From assembly GCA_013286425.1 (NCBI GenBank), contig JABDFS010000022.1, positions 1-39,736 on the forward strand: a DNA stretch of 39,736 nucleotides. Reading direction: 5' to 3'. This document shows positions 15,827 through 24,240 of the stretch, piece after piece (the stretch's first letter is position 1; every line of letters begins with the position of its first letter). The notes under the pieces were generated by a model. It searched no databases. It was not told the DNA's origin and worked only from the letters and a program-made list of their open reading frames with translations. Position numbers and translations under genes: made by a program. This DNA comes from Bacteroidota bacterium (GTDB lineage Bacteria; Bacteroidota; Bacteroidia; Chitinophagales; Chitinophagaceae).

Positions 15827-16585
15827 ATGAAATTCCTGGCAACCGTTGTAGTAGTAGTTGTTTGTGTTACCGCACACGCACAAACATCTTTTATGGATTA
15901 TCAGCGCAACTTTCCCCGTGTTTCAGATGCTATGAACCGTAAGGCAGATACTTTAAAAAAACAATTTGCCGCCGCCGGTTTGCAATGGCCTGCTAAAGAA
16001 ATTTACATTCGTTCGTTTAAATATGACAGCCAGATGGAAGTATGGGTACGCAACAGTGAAAACGAGCCTTTCAAATTATTTAAAACGTATTCTATCTGTG
16101 CCCTGGCAGGATCGTTGGGACCCAAACGTATGGCGGGCGATTACCAGGTGCCGGAGGGATTTTATTACATCAATGAATTTAAGCCCAACAGCGCCTATCA
16201 TATGTCGCTTGGACTGAATTATCCAAACCCATCTGATAAGATCGTAAGCAGCGATAGTAAAATGGATCCCGGTGGTGATATTTACATTCATGGCAGTTGT
16301 GTTACTGTTGGCTGTATTCCTATCCAAGACCCGCAGATAGAAGAGGTTTATATTCTTGCCATGAGCGCTAAAAGTAATGGCCAGGATTTTATTCCTGTAC
16401 ATATATTCCCTATTCGCTTTGATAACCCTAAGAGTGAAGCTTATTTTGAAAAGGCAACGAAAGATCAGCCGGATGTCCAGGCGTTTGCAGCCAAGCTGAA
16501 AGAAGCGTATGATTATTTTCAGAAGGAAAAGAAATTGCCTGTTATTTCAATTGATATGAAAGGCAATTATGGTGTTTTAGATTAG
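15827..16585 (+). CDS. YafK/DpaA-type L,D-transpeptidase-fold protein
   Basis: The 252-residue exported protein has a signal peptide (MKFLATVVVVVVCVTAHAQ) and a YkuD catalytic domain. The active-site motif HGSCVTVGCIPI (155-166) supplies His155 and the nucleophile Cys163. The short spacing between His and Cys and the absence of the usual Arg after the Cys match the YafK branch; E. coli DpaA (YafK) hydrolyses the peptidoglycan-Lpp link rather than making cross-links. Further family features are the KTYSICALAGSLGPKRMAGDYQVPEGFYYI region (86-115). Bacteroidota lack classical Lpp, so the substrate is open. It is transcribed alone, convergent to the glycosyltransferase gene, with 30 nt between stops. 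Confidence 0.85.
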   Translation: MKFLATVVVVVVCVTAHAQTSFMDYQRNFPRVSDAMNRKADTLKKQFAAAGLQWPAKEIYIRSFKYDSQMEVWVRNSENEPFKLFKTYSICALAGSLGPKRMAGDYQVPEGFYYINEFKPNSAYHMSLGLNYPNPSDKIVSSDSKMDPGGDIYIHGSCVTVGCIPIQDPQIEEVYILAMSAKSNGQDFIPVHIFPIRFDNPKSEAYFEKATKDQPDVQAFAAKLKEAYDYFQKEKKLPVISIDMKGNYGVLD

Positions 16586-16612
16586 CAGGATCCTATAAGC
16601 ATCCTGTTGCTT
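16584..16612. terminator. Weak terminator between convergent genes
   Basis: AGCAGGAT (16584-16591) pairs with ATCCTGTT (16601-16608) with one wobble, followed by a T-rich stretch. It starts within the stop codon of the upstream gene. The stem is short and the T-tract is interrupted, so efficiency is doubtful. Confidence 0.4.
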
Positions 16613-16615
16613 ATT

Positions 16616-17731
16616 TTACTTCCCGCTACTTACAAGCTCTTTATACAGATCAACTATCTCATGCACTTGTTTTGTAAGCGAATAAGTCTGTTCAACAAAA
16701 TTTCTTGCATTCAGGCTTTCTTTTTTAAAGTGCTCAGGATTGGCTGCATAATCGGCAATTACTGTTGCTATAGAAGCTGCATCAAATTCATCAAACTTAT
16801 AACCGAAGCCATCAAAAGGCAATTGTTTTATTCCGCCAACATTACTTACAACCGGAACACAACCTGTGCTCATTGCTTCCATAATTGCGAGTGGCAATCC
16901 TTCGAAATCGCTCGTTAATAAAAAAATATCTATACGCTTAAAAGCATCTACAGTACTGGCTAACATACCCGGCAATTCTATTTTACCTTCCATGTTTAAT
17001 GCTTTTATTTTTTCGCGCAGCATATCATCGTCAGGCCCATCTCCAACCATCAAGAATTTTATGTTTGTATTTAGTTTATATACTTCAGCAGCCACTTCAA
17101 CCCAGCGGTCAACACGTTTTTGCGGACGAAACCTTGCTACCAACCCTACTGTAAAATTTGCATTTATATTTTCATAAACCCGGTGCGAATTTGAAAACTT
17201 ATCGGTGTTAATTCCATTTAAAATAGTAGCCGCTTTCTTTGTTTTAAAGAACCAGCCTTTCTGTACCTTTTTTATTACTTCACCTACTTCATGCGATACA
17301 TAAATAAGGCAATCAAACATGCCATAGGTTAGCCCGCTTAAATAATAATTGTATTTGGTATAAAAGTTTACAAGGTTGTGTTCGCTGTAAACAAACTTTG
17401 TTTTGCGGTTAAAAAGCTTTGCCGGTATGGTCATCCATCCTGCAACGGGTAAATGCATATGCACTACATCATATTTACCAAAGATGATGTGACGTAAAAA
17501 TTTTGCATACGCTATAGGAAAACGCCACGTTGTTATTCTGTAAAAATGCAACTCATTCACATTAGGCTTTACCTCAGGAACAAGACCGAGTTTTTTGTGA
17601 TCAAGAATATATAGATCTGAATCAACCTGCTCTTTAAAATATGGATGTGCAAAGCATTCACGCAATAAAACTTCTGCGCCGCCATAACTGAACACGCGAA
17701 TAACATGCGCCACTTTAATTTTCTTTTCCAT
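16616..17731 (-). CDS. Glycosyltransferase family 4
   Basis: This cytoplasmic retaining glycosyltransferase adds a sugar from a nucleotide donor during surface-polysaccharide assembly. The 371-residue protein has the GT-B layout: an N-terminal acceptor domain with the opening KVAHVIRVFSYGGAEVLLREC (6-26) and a GT1/GT4 C-terminal domain with FTVGLVARFRPQKRVDRWVEV and LMVGDGPDDDMLREKI. The E-x7-E motif EGLPLAIME near residue 280 binds the donor. It is the last gene of the minus-strand polysaccharide cluster, 107 nt after a sulfotransferase. Specificity cannot be read from sequence. Confidence 0.9.
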   Translation of the reverse strand: MEKKIKVAHVIRVFSYGGAEVLLRECFAHPYFKEQVDSDLYILDHKKLGLVPEVKPNVNELHFYRITTWRFPIAYAKFLRHIIFGKYDVVHMHLPVAGWMTIPAKLFNRKTKFVYSEHNLVNFYTKYNYYLSGLTYGMFDCLIYVSHEVGEVIKKVQKGWFFKTKKAATILNGINTDKFSNSHRVYENINANFTVGLVARFRPQKRVDRWVEVAAEVYKLNTNIKFLMVGDGPDDDMLREKIKALNMEGKIELPGMLASTVDAFKRIDIFLLTSDFEGLPLAIMEAMSTGCVPVVSNVGGIKQLPFDGFGYKFDEFDAASIATVIADYAANPEHFKKESLNARNFVEQTYSLTKQVHEIVDLYKELVSSGK

Positions 17732-17838
17732 CTCTTGCTTGTTTAAAGTTTAATACTGAAAATTTAATGTTGTAGAAAGAGTTCAGGAATCTTAATCTAT
17801 CTAACATCAAACTTTACACATTAAACATCAACATTAAA

Positions 17839-18783
17839 CTAATTATAGTTTCCTGTAATTGCCAGAATTTGTTGTTTTGTTTCTTCGGGCATTGCGCTTT
17901 TGGCCGATCTGGATTGTCTTTCATTGCGATTATCGACAATCATATTTTCAAGATATTCATCTACTTTTTTTGATGAAGGCAGTTGCATAAACTCCATCAT
18001 TTTATACATGAATGTTTTGGGATCTTTTACAAAATCTTCGTATCGGCATTCATATACATTCAATCCAAGTTTTTTTATTTCCTGCTGTGTTGTTTCCGTC
18101 AGTTTTTTATACTGCAATGCAGTTATCAGTGCAGGTTTATCTTTTATAGTTTCTGCATAAGCAATTTCTTCCGGTGTATAAGCGCCACGCCACCATAATT
18201 TATCAATTCCCATTCGTTGCCAGAAGCCAACCTCCAGCCATGAACGAACGGTTGCCACCGGCTCGCGCACCACATTTACAATTATTGCATCCGGAAAAAT
18301 ACTGGTAAGGTATTCTAACCTTGCAGGCCCTGTAAATTTCATTATCAAACGTTTCCTGCCCTGGTATCTAACCTGTTTATTTAAGAAGGAGCGAATGCGT
18401 TTTACTTCTGCCGGTGTTGCTCTTTCATTCATTAAAAATCCGCGTGAAAAATCTATACGCTTGCCTGAAATGTGCTCCCAAAAATTATAACGTTCTATTG
18501 GATTGAAAAGAATAAGATCAAATTTTGACTGGCCCTTTTGCCTTGTATTTTTACTTACACCAACGTATTTATAAAATTTTTTAAAATGCCAAAGCTTGTT
18601 ATTAAAAAACGAACGCAACAAATTAATAAGCGGTGTAAATACAATTATCTCCTGGTAATTTGAATGCCATGCCAGATCTTCATGCTGAAAAATTATTTCA
18701 GACATAATAGTTGTGCCCGAACGTCCGCTGCCAATAATAATTATAGGTTTTTCAAGATACTGTTCATTTCCGTCTTTTGACAT
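17839..18783 (-). CDS. Sulfotransferase (PAPS-dependent), second copy
   Basis: The 314-residue protein belongs to the P-loop sulfotransferase family that transfers sulfate from PAPS to a hydroxyl or amine. The 5'-phosphosulfate loop GSGRSGTT lies at 18-25 and the 3'-phosphate motif VREPVATVRSW follows mid-protein. Its neighbour upstream is clearly a paralogue: shared segments include HEDLAWHSNYQE, ERIDFSRGFLMNE and YEDFVKDPKTFMYKMMEF. Inside a polysaccharide locus the likely acceptor is the glycan or its lipid-linked repeat. It starts 25 nt after the stop of the first copy, so they are co-transcribed. Families with this fold also include some protein and lipid sulfotransferases. Confidence 0.85.
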   Translation of the reverse strand: MSKDGNEQYLEKPIIIIGSGRSGTTIMSEIIFQHEDLAWHSNYQEIIVFTPLINLLRSFFNNKLWHFKKFYKYVGVSKNTRQKGQSKFDLILFNPIERYNFWEHISGKRIDFSRGFLMNERATPAEVKRIRSFLNKQVRYQGRKRLIMKFTGPARLEYLTSIFPDAIIVNVVREPVATVRSWLEVGFWQRMGIDKLWWRGAYTPEEIAYAETIKDKPALITALQYKKLTETTQQEIKKLGLNVYECRYEDFVKDPKTFMYKMMEFMQLPSSKKVDEYLENMIVDNRNERQSRSAKSAMPEETKQQILAITGNYN

Positions 18784-18808
18784 TAGCTAAGGTTTTATAC
18801 TAATTGAC

Positions 18809-19723
18809 TCAGGCGTTTATGATGTCGAGAATTTCTTTTTTTGTAGCTTCTGATATTTCTGTTTTTTCGCTTGCTGCCTGCCTGTCATTGCGATTTGCAA
18901 TAGATAGTTTGTTCATGAATTTATCAATAAGCTTTGATGGCTGAAGATGCAGGAATTCCATCATCTTGCTTATAAATGCTTTCGGATCTTTTACAAAATC
19001 TTCGTAGCGGGCGGAATAAATATCAGGATGCATTTTTTCTATTTCCTGCTTTGTGGTTTCCATTAATTTTTTATACTGGAATGCTGCAAATAAGAATTTG
19101 TTTGATGAAAGCTCATTAGCCTTTTTTAATTCATCTTCTGTGTAAGCTCCCTGCCACCAAAGTTGATTGGTGATCTGCTCGTTCCAATAAATTTCCATCC
19201 ATGATCTTATGATTGCAACAGGATCGCGTGTAATATCTACAAACTGTGCATCAGGAAAAATGCTCATCAAATATTCCATGCGGGCAGGCCCTGTAATCTT
19301 TATTGCAAGCCTTTTACGATCCTGATATTTTACAATTTTTGCAAAGAAGGTTCTGATCTTTTCGCGCTCTTCCTCAGTAGCTTTTTCGTTTAGCAAAAAA
19401 TTGCGTGAGAAATCAATTCGTTCACCTGTAACTGCTTCCCAAAAATCATAACGTTCAATAGGACGGAAAAGCATATAGTTTGAAAACGAGTGGTTATTTT
19501 GCGTATTCATTCCTATTATACGCCACAGTTTATTATCAAATAAACGACGCATGCGATTGATGCCTGCAAACTTTGGAAACAGTTCCTGGTAGTTTGAATG
19601 CCATGCAAGATCTTCATGCTGAAAAATTAATTCTGAAATAACTGTAGTACCCGAACGGCCTGTACCAAAAATGATGATTGGCTTTTCAAGAAGGTTTTGA
19701 TGCTTTGCGAGAAAGTCATTCAT
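18809..19723 (-). CDS. Sulfotransferase (PAPS-dependent), first copy
   Basis: The 304-residue protein is the upstream member of a tandem sulfotransferase pair. GTGRSGTT (20-27) forms the 5'-phosphosulfate loop, and TRDPVAIIRSW supplies the Arg and Ser for the 3'-phosphate of PAPS. KITGPARMEYLMSIFPDAQFVDI is the strand-helix region leading into it. It starts 9 nt after the SGNH-protein stop, so it belongs to the same operon. The two copies have diverged mainly in the N-terminal 60-90 region and the segment after the 3' motif, where acceptor recognition is expected, so they may act on different positions. Confidence 0.85.
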   Translation of the reverse strand: MNDFLAKHQNLLEKPIIIFGTGRSGTTVISELIFQHEDLAWHSNYQELFPKFAGINRMRRLFDNKLWRIIGMNTQNNHSFSNYMLFRPIERYDFWEAVTGERIDFSRNFLLNEKATEEEREKIRTFFAKIVKYQDRKRLAIKITGPARMEYLMSIFPDAQFVDITRDPVAIIRSWMEIYWNEQITNQLWWQGAYTEDELKKANELSSNKFLFAAFQYKKLMETTKQEIEKMHPDIYSARYEDFVKDPKAFISKMMEFLHLQPSKLIDKFMNKLSIANRNDRQAASEKTEISEATKKEILDIINA

Positions 19724-19732
19724 TAGCTTTAT

Positions 19733-20707
19733 TTATTGTGGATGATTTAAAATTTCCGGATCATTTTTTTCAAGATCTGATTTGATATCAGATACGAGTT
19801 TTTTTGAAAAAAGTTCGGAGCCTACACTGTTTAGGTGGAGATTGTCATAAAACAATTCTTTCTTGTAAAAAGCGGTATCGAATCCATAATCCCAAAAGGG
19901 CTCGTTATACCTGTTTAATATAGATCTTATTGTATCGAGTGAAACAGTTGTATTGAAATGTTTAACATACAGCGGGGATTGAATTACATATAACCTGATA
20001 TTATTTTCTTTAACTGTTCTTACAAACTCCTCGAACTTTTGTTTTGCGAATGAATCTGTTTGATCGCTTTCATCTGTAAAAGAAGGAATCTTGCCGGTAA
20101 TTTTAGTACCGTGAATAGGCACATATCCATTAAGATTTTTATCCTTATTGAATTTTCTTTTTCCAACCGCTAATGAAAGCACCATAGAATTGTAAGCATA
20201 AATTTTTGACACCTGTGCTTTCATCAGTTCTTCAGGAAAAAGCTGCCTTGCGATATTAGCGAAAGATGTATCACTGTGTATATAGGGCAAAATCATTGAA
20301 GCCAGAACCATTTTGCTGTTCTCGGCTGAACGCCAGGTAAGTTCTCTGGCTGAAACATCCAATACTACAACTTTAGGTTTATGCTTTTTCAGCATTTCAT
20401 CTAAAATAGAAGTATGATAAAGGATATTTGAATTTTCGCGGCCGCTGTTAAAGCAGGAAAGTGCTAAACTATCTGTAAAAACCCTGGTATCATAACCATG
20501 CACCGCCCTGGAACTTCCATATATAAATATGTCTTCTGTTGGGTCGGTAATGCTGTGCGCAAAGGTTTTAATATCGCCTTGCGGCGCATTTTTGTAAGCA
20601 TTTTCAAGTAAAGTGCCTATTATTCTGTCGGTAATAAATAGCAACACGAGCAGGATAATAAACTTTTTAAAGAATTTGCCAACGTGTTTTACTTCTTCTT
20701 TTGTCAT
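19733..20707 (-). CDS. Membrane-anchored SGNH/GDSL-like protein, MBOAT partner
   Basis: The 324-residue protein has one N-terminal transmembrane helix (about 15-32) and a periplasmic domain of SGNH type. Block I is FIYGSSRAVHGYD (61-73), with the candidate nucleophile Ser65 or Ser66. Block V is FYDNLHLNSVG near residue 290, giving the Asp-x-x-His pair. Proteins of this kind (AlgJ/AlgX, DltD, PatB-like) work with MBOAT proteins to pass acyl groups, usually acetyl, onto extracellular polysaccharide. The MBOAT gene lies directly upstream, 18 nt away, supporting such a pairing. I infer O-acetylation of the glycan made by this locus; another acyl group is possible. Confidence 0.75.
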   Translation of the reverse strand: MTKEEVKHVGKFFKKFIILLVLLFITDRIIGTLLENAYKNAPQGDIKTFAHSITDPTEDIFIYGSSRAVHGYDTRVFTDSLALSCFNSGRENSNILYHTSILDEMLKKHKPKVVVLDVSARELTWRSAENSKMVLASMILPYIHSDTSFANIARQLFPEELMKAQVSKIYAYNSMVLSLAVGKRKFNKDKNLNGYVPIHGTKITGKIPSFTDESDQTDSFAKQKFEEFVRTVKENNIRLYVIQSPLYVKHFNTTVSLDTIRSILNRYNEPFWDYGFDTAFYKKELFYDNLHLNSVGSELFSKKLVSDIKSDLEKNDPEILNHPQ

Positions 20708-20725
20708 TTAACTATGTGTTTTTCT

Positions 20726-22147
20726 CTAAAATTGAAAATAAATGAACTGGCTTCCGTTGAAAACACCAATCAAAAGGATAACCATTAAAATAATAATATA
20801 ACCTGCATACCTTATAACTACGCTTTTATTATTGATAAGCTTAACCTGGGGAAGATACTCCTGGAATAGCTCGACAATAATTAACAGCGCCGCCGCAATT
20901 ATATAATAATAAAAATTTATAGGTGGGCTTCCTTTGAACAAAGGCCCTTTCTTCATGGTTACAATCGATTTTACAATATGTAATGCATCTTTTACATTAA
21001 GCGCCCGGAAGAATAAACATGAAAGAGCGGTTACCATAAATGATATTATGGTTCCGAAGATTATCATCCATATTTTAGGAATGTATTTCTGTGGTTTTAC
21101 TTTGTCCTTATACAATCGTTCAACCACTACACTCAATCCCGAAAATGCTCCCCATATTATGAAGGTCCAGTTAGCGCCATGCCACAAGCCACTTAGCAGG
21201 AATATGACGACTATATAAGATAATAGTTTTGTTTTATTTCTTCTTGCGCCACGCGAAAGGGGCGTATATACATAATCCCGGAACCAGCTATATAATGAAA
21301 TATGCCATCGATTCCATTTTTCAGCAACGCTTTTACCGAGTATTGGTCGTTTAAAGTTTTGCATCAGATCGTAACCCATAACTTTTGCAGTGCCGATCGC
21401 AATATCTGAATAGCCTGAAAAATCGCAGTATATCTGCACCCAGAATAATATAGTTGCTACAAAAAGGGTTTTACCACTGTGATGATAAGGATTGTTATAA
21501 ACAGCATTAACATAGATGCTTATCCTGTCGGCAACAACCAGTTTTTTAAAGTATCCCCACAGCACTATTTTAAGGCCTGAAACTGCTTTTTCATAATTAA
21601 ACTTTTTTGGCTCGTAAAACTGGTGAATTATGTTTTGAGGCCTTTCAATAGGTCCTGCAACCAACTGCGGATAGAACATTACATACAACGCATAAATGCC
21701 GAAGTTTCTTTCAGCTTTTTGGTTACCTCTGTAAACTTCTATTGTATAACTCATTGCCTGGAAAGTGTGGAACGACAATCCAATAGGCAATATGAAACTT
21801 AGATCTGTAATAGGATTGGTGAAATGAAAAAGCTTAAGAAAAAAAGTTATATTGTCGTTAACAAAATTGAAATATTTAAAAAAGCCGAGTATACCTACGT
21901 TAGCAACGATACTCATACGAAGAAACCATTTACGCTTTGCCCCTGCAGATTTTTCAATAAAAATGCCGGCGAAATAATCAACCACTATAGTAAAGCCCAG
22001 TACCAATATATATATTGGTATAAAGTCCATGTAAAAATAGCAGCTGGCCATTAACAACAATAACCATCTGTATTTGTGCGGAAGGATAAAAAAGAGAGCG
22101 GTTATGATAAAGAAAAATCCGACAAAATCCAACGAGTTAAATAACAT
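20726..22147 (-). CDS. MBOAT-family O-acyltransferase (AlgI-like)
   Basis: This multi-pass inner-membrane protein moves an acyl group across the membrane for polysaccharide acylation, as AlgI does in alginate. The 473-residue length fits the family. Conserved segments are PIGLSFHTFQAMSY (121-134), YPQLVAGPIERP (159-170), WNRWHISLYSWFRDYVYTPL (278-297) with His282, and LSGLWHGANWTFIIWG (318-333) with the catalytic His323. The gene is the first of the minus-strand cluster and is divergent from the initiating sugar transferase, with 198 nt between starts. The SGNH protein 18 nt downstream is the likely periplasmic partner. Confidence 0.92.
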   Translation of the reverse strand: MLFNSLDFVGFFFIITALFFILPHKYRWLLLLMASCYFYMDFIPIYILVLGFTIVVDYFAGIFIEKSAGAKRKWFLRMSIVANVGILGFFKYFNFVNDNITFFLKLFHFTNPITDLSFILPIGLSFHTFQAMSYTIEVYRGNQKAERNFGIYALYVMFYPQLVAGPIERPQNIIHQFYEPKKFNYEKAVSGLKIVLWGYFKKLVVADRISIYVNAVYNNPYHHSGKTLFVATILFWVQIYCDFSGYSDIAIGTAKVMGYDLMQNFKRPILGKSVAEKWNRWHISLYSWFRDYVYTPLSRGARRNKTKLLSYIVVIFLLSGLWHGANWTFIIWGAFSGLSVVVERLYKDKVKPQKYIPKIWMIIFGTIISFMVTALSCLFFRALNVKDALHIVKSIVTMKKGPLFKGSPPINFYYYIIAAALLIIVELFQEYLPQVKLINNKSVVIRYAGYIIILMVILLIGVFNGSQFIYFQF

Positions 22148-22316
22148 GAATCATGCAGTTGTTTAGGGTGGCAATGTTAACACTTATTCTACAATTTTTT
22201 GCAGAAAGTCTTGAATATATATCACTTATAATAATTTTTTAATACAATTTTCATTAGTTAAAAAGAATTTAACGCAGAGATAAAAAAATCGTTAAAAAAA
22301 ATTAATCCGGAATCTA

Positions 22317-22324
22317 TATCTTTG
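22317..22324 (+). promoter_or_regulatory. Candidate -7 box for sugar transferase gene
   Basis: TATCTTTG matches TAnnTTTG exactly. The transcript would start near 22328, 18 nt before the ATG at 22346. Because the box overlaps the in-frame TTG at 22322, that TTG cannot be the start codon if the promoter is right. Confidence 0.55.
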
Positions 22325-22345
22325 TTCAAATGCAATACCTCTACT

Positions 22346-23071
22346 ATGGAAATGAACCTTAACAATCAAACTACAACTGCTGATAGCGTGCTACATGTAC
22401 ATGTCGCCGCGCAGGAACTCTCGCGGTTTCGAGTATTAAAAAAGTCGGTGGATGAGAAAAAATTTCATTTTTTACTTAAGCGTATATTCGACATTGCTGT
22501 ATCGTCGTTCCTTATTATTCTTTTTTCTCCTATATTATTAGTTGTCGCATTAATTATAAAATTAACATCAAGAGGGCCAATACTATATAGTAATGAGCGC
22601 GTTGGCTTGGATGGAGATCATTTTAAATGCCACAAATTCAGATCTATGGTCAGCGATCATTCAAAAAAGCAACATGACCATAAACGTGCTGTGGAGCATG
22701 CTGAAAAGGGGATACTCCATAAAGAAAAGAACGATTCCCGCATTACAACAATAGGAAAAATAATACGCAGAACAAGCATTGACGAATTGCCTCAGTTATT
22801 TAATGTATTCCTTGGAGATATGAGCATCATTGGTCCCAGGCCTTTGGTTCCGTTTATGCTAAAACCCTTTCCTGAATTTAAAGATATTCGCTGCCTGGTT
22901 AGACCCGGCATTACAGGTTTGTGGCAGATAAGAGACAGGGAACATAATACAAGCGCTGAATTCATGATAACGCATGATACTGAATATGTTGAAAATTACA
23001 GTTTCTTTCTTGACATAAAAATTCTTGTAGAAACTCCATTTGCGGTGTTGTCAGGAAAAGGGGCGTATTAA
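22346..23071 (+). CDS. Initiating sugar transferase (undecaprenyl-phosphate phosphoglycosyltransferase)
   Basis: This enzyme starts a polysaccharide repeat by transferring a sugar-1-phosphate to undecaprenyl phosphate on the inner membrane. The 241-residue product is the short, monotopic type: a basic segment, one hydrophobic re-entrant helix (FDIAVSSFLIILFSPILLVVALIIKL), and the cytoplasmic catalytic domain with GPILYSNERVGLDG, KFRSM, RRTSIDELPQLFNVFLGDMSIIGPRPLVP and RPGITGLWQI. All signature segments of the family are intact. I chose the ATG at 22346 over the TTG at 22322 because of the overlapping promoter box; ATG at 22352 is also possible. Glf follows 47 nt downstream on the same strand. 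Confidence 0.92.
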   Translation: MEMNLNNQTTTADSVLHVHVAAQELSRFRVLKKSVDEKKFHFLLKRIFDIAVSSFLIILFSPILLVVALIIKLTSRGPILYSNERVGLDGDHFKCHKFRSMVSDHSKKQHDHKRAVEHAEKGILHKEKNDSRITTIGKIIRRTSIDELPQLFNVFLGDMSIIGPRPLVPFMLKPFPEFKDIRCLVRPGITGLWQIRDREHNTSAEFMITHDTEYVENYSFFLDIKILVETPFAVLSGKGAY

Positions 23072-23118
23072 TAATATAGTTTCTCTGATGGTTGCCCCTA
23101 AATTAAAAACTTATTTTA

Positions 23119-24234
23119 ATGATTAAAGCAGATTTTGTTATTGTTGGCGCCGGGCTAACGGGTAGTACTATTGCCCGGATTTTAACTGATAGCGGTCAGG
23201 ATGTAATTATTCTTGACCGTAAAGATCATTTGGCCGGAAATGTTTATGATTACAGGCATGAAAGCGGGGCAATGATACACAAATATGGTCCGCACTATTT
23301 TAGATGCGGGTCTGATAAAATCTGGAATTTTCTAAATAGGTTCACTGAATTCTACAACTGGTCGGCTACAATACGTTCAAAAGTTGGCGATGAATATTTA
23401 AACTGGCCTGTAAATCAGGATTACATAGAAAAAATTGCCGGAAAAGACTGGGAAGTATTCAAGGGCGAACCTTCTAATTTTGAAGAAGCCTGTCTTGCAA
23501 AAATGCCCAGGCAATTATATGAGCTTTTTATAAAAGGCTATACTGAGAAGCAATGGGGAGTTAACGCTGAAGATCTGGATAAAGAATTGGCTGTAAGAAT
23601 CACTATTAATAAATCCAATGTAAACACACTTACGCCCAATCATAAGTGGAATGCTCTGCCGCGAAATGGCTACACCCAAATGGTGAAGAATGTGATTGGC
23701 GATATACCTTTAAAACTTGAATTTGATTACCTGCAGCACAAAGGTTCAGTGGTTGCCAACAAGATGCTGATCTTTACAGGGCCTGTTGATGAGTTTTTCG
23801 GGTATAAATATGGCAAATTAAAATACCGTGGGCAAAATCGCAGGATAGAACATTTGCCTGACACAGAACAACATCAACCATGCATCCAGGTAAATTACCC
23901 TAATATTGAAGATCCACGCATAAGAACCATCGAATGGAAACATCTGATGCATTCTGATGAAAAGGATAAAGTGAAAGGAACATTACTTACACATGAAACT
24001 CCGTTTACACCTGAAACTTCAGCCAGCTTCGAGTATCCTTTCCCGGATAAGAAAAACAAAAACCTTTACGAACAATATAAATCAGAGGCAGAAAAACTGG
24101 ATGATGTATTGATCTGTGGCAGGTTGGGCGAATACAGGTATTACGACATGGACCAGGCAATTGGCCGCGCTATGAAACTTGCTTCTGAAATTATGGAGAA
24201 GTTTGAGATACCTGCTTCCGTTGAATATGCCTAA
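23119..24234 (+). CDS. glf: UDP-galactopyranose mutase
   Basis: Glf converts UDP-galactopyranose to UDP-galactofuranose with reduced FAD, in the cytoplasm, providing the donor for galactofuranose residues in surface glycans. The 371-residue length is typical. The N-terminal FAD-binding GAGLTGS motif (10-16) is followed by the Glf-specific HKYGPHYFRCGSDKIWNFLNRFTEFYNW segment. The C-terminal part has LICGRLGEYRYYDMDQAIGRAM, the conserved cofactor and dimer region. It lies downstream of the initiating sugar transferase. Its presence implies that the polymer contains galactofuranose, although no obvious galactofuranosyl transferase is in the window. It ends 6 nt from a convergent gene, with no terminator. 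Confidence 0.95.
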   Translation: MIKADFVIVGAGLTGSTIARILTDSGQDVIILDRKDHLAGNVYDYRHESGAMIHKYGPHYFRCGSDKIWNFLNRFTEFYNWSATIRSKVGDEYLNWPVNQDYIEKIAGKDWEVFKGEPSNFEEACLAKMPRQLYELFIKGYTEKQWGVNAEDLDKELAVRITINKSNVNTLTPNHKWNALPRNGYTQMVKNVIGDIPLKLEFDYLQHKGSVVANKMLIFTGPVDEFFGYKYGKLKYRGQNRRIEHLPDTEQHQPCIQVNYPNIEDPRIRTIEWKHLMHSDEKDKVKGTLLTHETPFTPETSASFEYPFPDKKNKNLYEQYKSEAEKLDDVLICGRLGEYRYYDMDQAIGRAMKLASEIMEKFEIPASVEYA

Positions 24235-24240
24235 AAAGTA

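Noticed and set aside
17741-17838. AT-rich direct and inverted TTTAATGTTG-like repeats between the GT4 and sulfotransferase genes
   Set aside because: A 10-bp inverted match exists (17763-17772 with 17829-17838), but the arms are not nested into one clear hairpin and the base composition makes chance likely.
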